Source of the DNA: Aptenodytes patagonicus
Taxonomy: Eukaryota > Chordata > Aves > Sphenisciformes > Spheniscidae
Direction of reading: 5' to 3'
DNA length: 64,000 nt
Assembly (NCBI RefSeq): GCF_965638725.1
Contig: NC_134963.1
Location: 5,959,501 to 6,023,500, forward strand
The position numbers were made by a program, and so were the translations under genes. Every line of letters starts with the position of its first letter. Positions within the stretch are counted from its first letter, which is position 1. The notes below the pieces were generated by a model. That model was not told where the DNA came from and did not search any database. It saw only the letters and a program-made list of their open reading frames with translations. Of the stretch, positions 58,301-64,000 are shown one piece after another.

Positions 58301-61300
58301 TCACCTCAACAGGAGTAAAGCAGCCACAGAAAAGAACATCGGGACAGTATCGTGGCTTATGCCTTCGAAATAATCAGCTCAGCTTGCTCGTGATAAATGC
58401 TGCTGCCTGAAGTAGCAGCTGGAAACCATTATCCTATTACAACGTCTGCTCCACTGGCACTATTGCCAGGCTAGACAGAGACCTCGGTTCTGCACTTCAG
58501 CATCAGGACTGACAGGACTATTTCTGTCTGTCCGGATATTCCTCACTTGTGGCGGCATTTGAATCTAAAGAGCATTTATGACATTTCCAGGTTTACTCAC
58601 AAACCTCTACTCTGAAATAACTGCTTCAGAAAAAAACCGCTGAACAGCTGTCACCCAAAGGAAAAATCACCAGAAGATAAACAGGATGATGAAAAAAAGG
58701 ATTTGGCTTATAAAGACAAAAAGCTGGTACATACAGCCCAAGTCAACACGCTGCATTCAGGTCACGCTCCTCCCAAAGCCAGTCTGTTTTGCTGAATAAG
58801 AGTGGCAGGACATGCCCTCCTGACTGGGGTTTCCCCACTGCACAGTACCTTTAAGGACTTCTGCAGTATTCCAACTGGGAAGCCCTCGGTCGGGTCAGTA
58901 GTCAGCCAGAGGCGAAAGTCTGGGTGAGGCTTTGTAATTTTCTCCAGGGCCTTTTCCAGATTGATAAGCCACCTCACCAAAAGGTGACAGTTCTGCAACA
59001 TTAGCCACTCTCCACGAACCACCACATTCTCCAGCATCTGCAAAGCAATCTTGAGAGAAGGAAAGAACTGTCTGTGAATAACTCTCCCTTTATCCTGTAA
59101 GCACACTGACTCTGATGGCTTAGTGCAGTGGATTTCTTCCTGCTAGCAAGCACGCTCAGCCTTTTAGTTAGTTTTAGTAGACTTAACAGAATGCTCCTTG
59201 CTGAGAACAGACCTTTTCCAATACCACAAGAAGTTGCTCTGAGATGCTTTTTTAATTTCATTAATTCCTTTTGAAATTAAAAGTCATGCACATCATTCAA
59301 ATATTTCAAAACAGTACATGGCCCAGAAGAGGGTGAAGATCAGAGTCTAGGAAGTGGTGGTCTAAATGAATCTAATAGGAGTTCTCCCACTGACTGAAAT
59401 GACAGCAAATTCAGTCAGCTGCTAAGCTTTGGACATCCCTGCCTAAGTGTCCCTAACAAAAAGGAAAGCTACAGGAAAGACAGAAGGAGCAGCAGGATAT
59501 CTTTTTGGTAACAAACACTGTGACTTCTATCAACTCACATGCATACGCAGAGACACAGGGTCACTGATTCACCTTTGAAAGGCTGCAGAGTAACATCTTT
59601 TCAGCTCAACTGTTTTTTAGCAGATGACAATATCATTCAGAATCCACCCTTGTCCAAACCGTAAAATCAGCCCATCAGCCAAATGCCCACTTTCGCATTA
59701 CAGGAAAGCATTATTCCCAGGCTGGCAAATCGTGTGCTATGTCTGAACCACAAAGTAACTCCATTTTAAGTGGAGCAGGCCTTTGGAAAGGAAATTTGAA
59801 CAGGCCCACAACATTAGGAGCGCGATTTGCAATTCACAGACTAACTTGCTGCAACACAGCACATCCCTACTCTCCCACCGAAGTTACCTTTTCTTGGCCT
59901 TGTCCCATGGCTAGGAATTTGAGTCTATCCCCTCCAAAGCCTGTCCTCTCAGCCAGTTTCATGAGGTCACTGACAGGATCAGAGCCAGGACTTAAGATAA
60001 AAACAACCGGTGAGTAAGGGCTGCTCTGCTCAAGGATAGCTTCAAAGCTGATCACAGGGGGCTGCACATACCTGGTAAGAAAAGAAGCACAATAAACTTC
60101 CAATTTGCACAAGAGCAGCCATCTTGTGTGAAAGATGACTTTTACACAAACATCAAAGCTCATTGCAGACTGCACATGGAAATGATACAGAGACAAATCA
60201 CGCTCTGTTGTTTAGGCAAATTACAAAATCATTTACATAGTTGATTACAACTCCAGTTCTGTGTGAAATACCTGAATGGTGTGATTCGGATTTGAAAGAA
60301 GAGAGTGACTTACTTCTCACTCATTGTCAGAGTAACATAGTCCATTACTGCCCGATATAGCCGGTCCACCCGGAAACACCGTAAAAGTTGGAGCTTCTGA
60401 AAGTTCGTGAGATTGTTCTGGTACTGCATGGGGAGTGGCATCTGCTCCAGAGCATCTGTATCATACCACTGGCAAGAAAAGATGGGAGACAAAGCAAATG
60501 GATCAAATGGCTCTATCAATGAAATTACTAGGAAAGCAGACAAAAGCAATTTGACTAACGAGGGGCCAAGAGACACAAGGAGAACAAAGAATAAAGTCAA
60601 TCAGCTGCAAAGAAATATTAAAAGATCAAGTGAATGTAAAAACTTCAACTTTTTCAGTATAAAGTATTCAAGTCCAGAAACACATTTGTACTTTCATTTT
60701 ACGTCAAGCAATTCTCTTAAGATACAGAAAATAGCATCTCAAGCAAACAGTATTAACAGATTGCTTACAGAGAGACTTCTTACAAAGCAAGACGACATGA
60801 AATGAAACTAGAGGCAGAACAAAGGAAAGTCTGTGTTTGTAACTAGCCTATAGAACTCACTGCCAGAAGAAGATCAAAGTACAATTTAGCAGTACAAAAA
60901 TAACAGTGACATGTTGACTGTTGAAATCAACAGCAAAAATTCCACTGACTTCAACAGGGCAAATAACTCATCTAAGGCATTTGACTGGAAAATAAAAAAT
61001 CTACAGTATACCAGGGAAGAATTTTTTGGTTTGCTTTTTAAATAATAGGAGCCCTAATTCTTCTGGAAATAAGCCAATCCCTAACTGAGGTCAAGAAGAA
61101 AAGCAAGGCCTTGACAGAAAAAGCCAGTGGTGACATGCCTCCTGCCGAGTGCTATGGCACATTGCATCATACTTGAACATTTAATACCAGAAGAAAATCA
61201 AGGAGAGAGAACAGGATCGCAGAAAAGCACGTACATTTTTCCATGCATCTGGATTTTTTTCCACATCATCTGGAAGAGATTCAAATTTCTCAGGAAATAG

Positions 61301-63659
61301 TTCAGACAAGCGAATTAGGTCTTCCCAGCCTTGATCTGGAAGCCAAGCATACGGTTTCTTTCGTGCACTCTTCTCCAGGGAAATATTGCCTAGTCACATT
61401 CAGAAACCAGAGTGAATGTCCATGTCATAAATCCTCCAGTACATGACCACACATACCGTCCCACTGCACAGAGAAACCAATTGGAAATTTGTTTCTGGAA
61501 GCACTGTAAAGATTAAACTGGTCTGCTGAAGAAAAGATGGCATTTTACAAGTGCTTGCAAAAGCCAGAGTTGTATCTTTGCAGCCATTTCTAAAATTATT
61601 TATACATAGTCAGAAGATAACTAAAGATTATTTTCTCAGGTAACGTCCTAACAATTAGCTAATGTGAGATTTGTCAACATCTGCAGAGAAAGATTAGCCT
61701 CTTCACTGTTTAACAAAGTGAAAAAAACAGAAATAGCAGAATCCACAATTTGTGTAAACCAACATAGTTCAGCTGTCTTCAGTGGTTTCTCTAGGTGCTA
61801 GCTCTTACAGCAACTCACATCTAGTCAAAAATCTATCTTTGAAAGATCTTTTAGCTATTGCTACATATAGCTATATATTTATACATAAATATTCACTTTA
61901 CCTTTTAAAAAGAACTCGAGTTCTTCTTGTGGAACTCTGCCATCAGCTTGTTCTATCCTGACAGTCATATTAAAGGAGAATAGTAACTTGTGCTTCTCAA
62001 ACAAGCCTACATTAAAGGGACAATATTTTCAGAAATCAGCTGCTATAACGTGTGGAACTGGAGCAATCTTTAAATCCATATTCTGCACCTGGTCACCCCA
62101 CAAAGATCAGGGTGGTCAAAGATGGGGCTTTGGATCAGGCTTACAGAGTCAAAGCAGCTTCTGCGAGCTACATCCAGGGATGCGAGATCCATAGCTGCGA
62201 TTTACCATTCATAACTGTATTAAGAAAAGCATTTCTTTAAAAGTTACATTGGTAATATGCATAGTTTCTTCAAACAGAAATAGCAGGGGGTAAAGAGTAA
62301 ACCAGGACCAATGCTGAGAACTGAACATTAGTGAAGTCACTGTTTGGTAACTTGCCTCTTTAATGTAAACCAACTGAAGGCATGGCTTTTAACAAGCATT
62401 TGCACAACACAGTATCAGCCCGACACTAAATCGCACTAACCTGTGCAGCCGTAGTTATAGGTGTTGAAAGTCAGTGTATCTATGATGTTTTTTAACCTCT
62501 TCAGAAGAATAGGACTGGGCATGGATTTCCGAAGAGAGAGTCCAAAAACCTCTAAGAAGGAGACCAGTGAGTACTGATACATGATGTTGACAAGTGCCAT
62601 TTCAGACAAAACGGAGAATAAAATGGCCCCCCTCCTGGCAGCTGGTCTGTAGCCATCTCGAAGACGATCAATATCCACCGCTGTCGTCTCAGCCAGATTC
62701 AGTTTTTCAATCACCTAGCCATACATTGATTTCATACAAATGTAATTACTGCACTGATCCATAGTATGTATATTACATCACAATAAGCAGAGCTATTCAG
62801 TGCCTGCCTCTCTATGTTGACTGTATAGGGAATCTGGGCAGGTAACCCTAAAGAAGTAGTATGAATTGTAAAAATCAAAAGTTAGATAAAATTAATCCCA
62901 TCCTGTATATTTATGAACAGTAAAGACTAAGTTTTACACAGAATCATGGAAATAGTGTGGGAAAGGCCCTCTGGGGATCTTTAGTTCAACTTTCTGCCCA
63001 GAGCTAGACTATGACCACTACTAGATCAGGTCAGCTGTGGCTTTGCCCAACTACGGCCTGAAAACCTCCAACGATGGAGATTCTACAGCCTCTCTGAGTA
63101 ACAAATATCTTAATTTTTCATTTCAGATCTTGTACAATACAAGACAAAGGTTGTTTCAGAGCTGAAAGAAATATATCATATGCTCTTTGCTTTAGAACTG
63201 TAAAAAACCATTACTTTGGTCCTGATAAGGACTTTCCTGAAGATAGGGTTTGGTTCTCTGATGCAATAAAATACTGCCCAATACTGAAAGATGCAACATA
63301 CTCATGAGAAAACTCTCCATTTCCTTTCAAACTGATTCCTAGCTTGAAGGGTGTAAGATGAAGCACAAGGAAAAAGGAAAGACTATGTTCTATTAGTAGA
63401 TATCCTTCCAAAAAGCCCAGAGCCGGTACCTCAGTAGCTTTGGATTTTGTCTCTTCCAGGGTTTGCACCAAGTCCAAGTTGTCCAACATGTTTCCTGTGG
63501 AAGATGTCAGTTCCCGAAGGAGAGAGTCTTCCAGATCTTTCAGCAAGTTTCTGTTGTCACTTGTCTCCTGGATGAGGTGTTCTCTCTGTTCTTCCAATTC
63601 CCTTCTTTCAAAACCCGTAATGACGCTGAGCAACTGATCCTCCAGGCCCTTCAGTGTAA
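52176..63659 (-). CDS. DNAH10: DNAH10, axonemal dynein heavy chain 10 (C-terminal part, gene runs off the right edge)
   Basis: Sixteen minus-strand exons join with perfect phase to 921 residues and a TGA stop, about a fifth of the roughly 4,470-residue protein. In transcript order they are 63,659-63,430; 62,714-62,441; 62,006-61,902; 61,389-61,235; 60,468-60,314; 60,071-59,888; 59,049-58,849; 57,656-57,447; 57,065-56,970; 56,223-56,052; 55,531-55,400; 54,921-54,710; 54,609-54,442; 54,178-53,998; 52,917-52,772; 52,322-52,176. They cover the end of AAA5, AAA6, the AAA lid and the dynein C-terminal domain. DNAH10 is an inner-arm heavy chain that powers ciliary and sperm-tail bending; human variants cause sperm-flagellum defects. 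All junctions are GT-AG, and no frameshift or premature stop is seen. Confidence 0.95.
52772..52917 (-). CDS. DNAH10: DNAH10 penultimate exon
   Basis: It completes Gly and encodes [20 protein letters not shown] through [17 protein letters not shown]-x-L-E-G-A-D-W-D is conserved across axonemal dyneins. The acceptor is TGCCTGTGCAG and the donor CAG followed by GTACTG. It is separated from the previous exon by a 1.08-kb intron and is easy to miss because it is short. Confidence 0.94.
53998..54178 (-). CDS. DNAH10: DNAH10 exon: C-terminal domain
   Basis: Sixty residues run [20 protein letters not shown], then [20 protein letters not shown], and end GSTQ, leaving one base of Gly. '[19 protein letters not shown]' is diagnostic. 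The donor is CAAG followed by GTAGGT, after which the open frame would run into a stop, so at least two further exons are required and are found downstream. Confidence 0.95.
54442..54609 (-). CDS. DNAH10: DNAH10 exon: C-terminal domain
   Basis: Fifty-six residues begin [20 protein letters not shown] and continue [20 protein letters not shown], in phase 0 at both ends. The donor is TGG followed by GTGAGT. Confidence 0.95.
54710..54921 (-). CDS. DNAH10: DNAH10 exon: C-terminal domain
   Basis: It completes Gly and encodes 70 residues, from [20 protein letters not shown] to [26 protein letters not shown] is conserved in axonemal heavy chains. The donor is CGC followed by GTAAGT. Confidence 0.95.
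55400..55531 (-). CDS. DNAH10: DNAH10 exon: C-terminal domain
   Basis: It completes Glu and encodes [20 protein letters not shown] then [20 protein letters not shown], leaving one base of a Gly codon. [13 protein letters not shown] is a family signature. The acceptor is TGTATTGCAG and the donor GCAG followed by GTATGT. Confidence 0.95.
56052..56223 (-). CDS. DNAH10: DNAH10 exon: start of C-terminal domain
   Basis: Fifty-seven residues begin [20 protein letters not shown] and include [12 protein letters not shown], leaving one base of a Glu codon. Y-G-G-R-x-x-D-x-x-D-R-R is one of the best-conserved motifs of axonemal dynein C-terminal regions. The donor is GTTG followed by GTAAGA. Confidence 0.96.
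56785..56860 (+). mobile_element. MIR-like ancient SINE fragment in a DNAH10 intron
   Basis: Just left of the 96-base exon, CCCTATTTCATGGAGACAAT, GAGATTAAGTGACTTGCTCA and GGGCTACGCAGGAG reproduce the MIR core order (cccattttacagatgagg, then gttaagtgacttgcccaaggtcaca). Short and diverged. Confidence 0.6.
56970..57065 (-). CDS. DNAH10: DNAH10 exon: 96 bases, AAA lid
   Basis: Thirty-two residues, [20 protein letters not shown] then [12 protein letters not shown], in phase 0 at both ends. 'IPWxxLKYLIGE' precedes VMYGGR in axonemal dyneins. The exon is too short to stand out as an open frame. Confidence 0.95.
57447..57656 (-). CDS. DNAH10: DNAH10 exon: AAA lid
   Basis: Seventy residues run from [20 protein letters not shown] through [20 protein letters not shown] to [12 protein letters not shown], with both boundaries in phase 0. 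[18 protein letters not shown] is a signature of the dynein AAA lid. The donor is CAG followed by GTAAGA. Confidence 0.96.
58849..59049 (-). CDS. DNAH10: DNAH10 exon: AAA6 core
   Basis: It encodes 67 residues from [20 protein letters not shown] to [22 protein letters not shown] and the F-R-L-W-L-T-T-D-P stretch are conserved in all axonemal heavy chains. Both ends are at codon boundaries. The acceptor is CTCTCAAG, chosen over a nearby CTTTGCAG because only the former keeps the IALQ residues that follow GQEK in the family. Confidence 0.94.
59888..60071 (-). CDS. DNAH10: DNAH10 exon: AAA6 P-loop-equivalent
   Basis: It completes Lys and encodes 61 residues with [20 protein letters not shown], then [20 protein letters not shown] and [17 protein letters not shown] replaces a classical Walker A GKT/S, as in AAA6 of dyneins generally, which does not hydrolyse ATP. 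The donor is AAG followed by GTAACT. Confidence 0.95.
60314..60468 (-). CDS. DNAH10: DNAH10 exon: start of the D6 motor region
   Basis: It encodes [20 protein letters not shown], then [20 protein letters not shown] and [11 protein letters not shown], leaving two bases of a Lys codon. The F-Q-K-L-x-L-L-R-C-F-R-x-D-R motif is typical of the Dynein_heavy D6 region. The donor is GAA followed by GTAAGT. Confidence 0.94.
61235..61389 (-). CDS. DNAH10: DNAH10 exon: 155 bases, AAA6
   Basis: It completes Gly and encodes [20 protein letters not shown] then [12 protein letters not shown] and ends DAWKN. The reading frame is fixed by the upstream phase and by similarity to human GNISLEKS. The acceptor is ATGTGACTAG and the donor AAAAAT followed by GTACGT. 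Confidence 0.92.
61902..62006 (-). CDS. DNAH10: DNAH10 exon: 105 bases, AAA6 N-terminal part
   Basis: It completes Gly and encodes [20 protein letters not shown] through EELEFFLK, leaving one base of the next Gly. '[11 protein letters not shown]' is a hallmark of this dynein region. The donor is AAAG followed by GTAAAG. Confidence 0.94.
62441..62714 (-). CDS. DNAH10: DNAH10 exon: AAA5-AAA6 junction
   Basis: This exon encodes 91 residues from [20 protein letters not shown] to NTYNYGCT and leaves one base of a Gly codon. The [20 protein letters not shown] run, followed by [13 protein letters not shown], is the conserved helical segment entering AAA6. The donor is CACAG followed by GTTAGT. Confidence 0.94.
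62937..63130 (-). mobile_element. CR1 LINE 3' fragment, reverse orientation, in a DNAH10 intron
   Basis: Reading the plus strand, ACACAGAATCATGGAAATAG, CTCTGGGGATCTTTAGTTCA, ACTAGATCAGGTCAGCTGTG, CTACGGCCTGAAAACCTCCA and GATGGAGATTCTACAGCCTC match in order the reverse complement of a bird CR1 3' end. It has lost the octamer tail and is more diverged than the copy at 9,890. The right end fades out between about 63,130 and 63,180. Confidence 0.85.
63430..63659 (-). CDS. DNAH10: DNAH10 exon: end of AAA5
   Basis: The exon completes a split codon and then encodes 76 residues beginning [20 protein letters not shown] and ending [17 protein letters not shown] followed by ERxELEEQ is the signature of the dynein AAA5 region, and the charged helices after it probably belong to the AAA5-derived buttress that supports the stalk. 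The minus-strand acceptor is TCTGTAG and the donor is GAG followed by GTACCG. The acceptor choice rests on phase and on the family pattern V-T-x-x-G-L-E-D-Q. Confidence 0.9.
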
Positions 63660-64000
63660 CTACAGACGCAACACATGTACACAGCACACAGCCTTTTTTT
63701 AAACACACGGACAACTTTTACACAACTTGCTTAATCTTGATCATCTCATAAAACTACAGCGATGCAACAGAGTGACTTGTTTAATAACTCTGTATCTTAA
63801 TTCTACCAAAGCATCCTAACCTGACAGATGCAAGAAGAGGTATTCAGCTCAGTTTCAGATTGAAAGAGAAGTGAGAAGAATTTTCTATTAAATCAGATGC
63901 TAAGTATAAGGGAGACTATGAATTTTTTAGAGTTTCATTGCTGTTTCAGACAAACACCCAGGCCCTAAACTTGCACTACAGCATAATCACTACTTCGTTA
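63660..64000 (-). other. DNAH10: DNAH10 intron running off the window
   Basis: No exon is recognisable between the acceptor at 63,660-63,661 and the window edge. The preceding exon (rest of AAA5 and the stalk) must lie beyond 64,000. Confidence 0.7.

Noticed and set aside
58999..59034. Alternative acceptor CTTTGCAG for the DNAH10 exon at 58,849-59,049
   Set aside because: Using it would drop IALQ, which follows GQEK in the family. The CTCTCAAG acceptor 12 bases earlier keeps both phase and residues.
1..64000. CRISPR arrays, prokaryotic operons, phage or viral genes, tRNA and rRNA genes
   Set aside because: None seen. The content is a vertebrate two-gene locus with ancient retroposons.

Overview
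This window looks like ordinary nuclear DNA from a bird, or less likely another sauropsid. The reasons are split genes with GT-AG introns, a CpG-island promoter, few repeats, a CR1 LINE tail ending in ATTCTATG repeats, and older CR1, L2 and MIR remnants. The gene order matches the mammalian CCDC92-DNAH10 neighbourhood (human 12q24.31). I found no bacterial, phage or viral gene, no tRNA or rRNA, and no CRISPR.

Layout. From 1 to about 32,300 I can support no protein-coding gene, only repeat remnants and one exon-like segment near 31,442-31,543. From about 32,430 to 33,640 lies the CCDC92 promoter region: a decayed minisatellite of alternating purine-pyrimidine blocks, then a CpG island with a GC box, an RFX-type X-box and a non-coding first exon ending at the GTAAGT donor at 32,901. 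CCDC92 runs rightwards. Intron 1 is about 14.8 kb, the three coding exons lie at 47,710-47,856, 48,235-48,276 and 49,214-49,989, and the 3' UTR probably ends near 51,875. DNAH10 runs leftwards from beyond the right edge. Its last 16 coding exons (63,659 down to 52,176) give 921 residues of uninterrupted C-terminal dynein heavy chain, from AAA5 through AAA6 to the C-terminal domain. Its probable poly(A) signal is at 51,999-52,004.

How the genes relate. Both products belong to centriole and cilium biology. DNAH10 is an inner-arm axonemal dynein heavy chain, and CCDC92 is a coiled-coil protein reported at the centriole-cilium interface. The genes are convergent, with stop codons 2.2 kb apart and predicted 3' ends only about 100 bp apart. 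The X-box at the CCDC92 promoter fits ciliary regulation by RFX factors. All exon joins were made by eye from splice sites, reading phase and remembered orthologue sequence. I could not run a search, and I see no evidence of an undescribed biological system.
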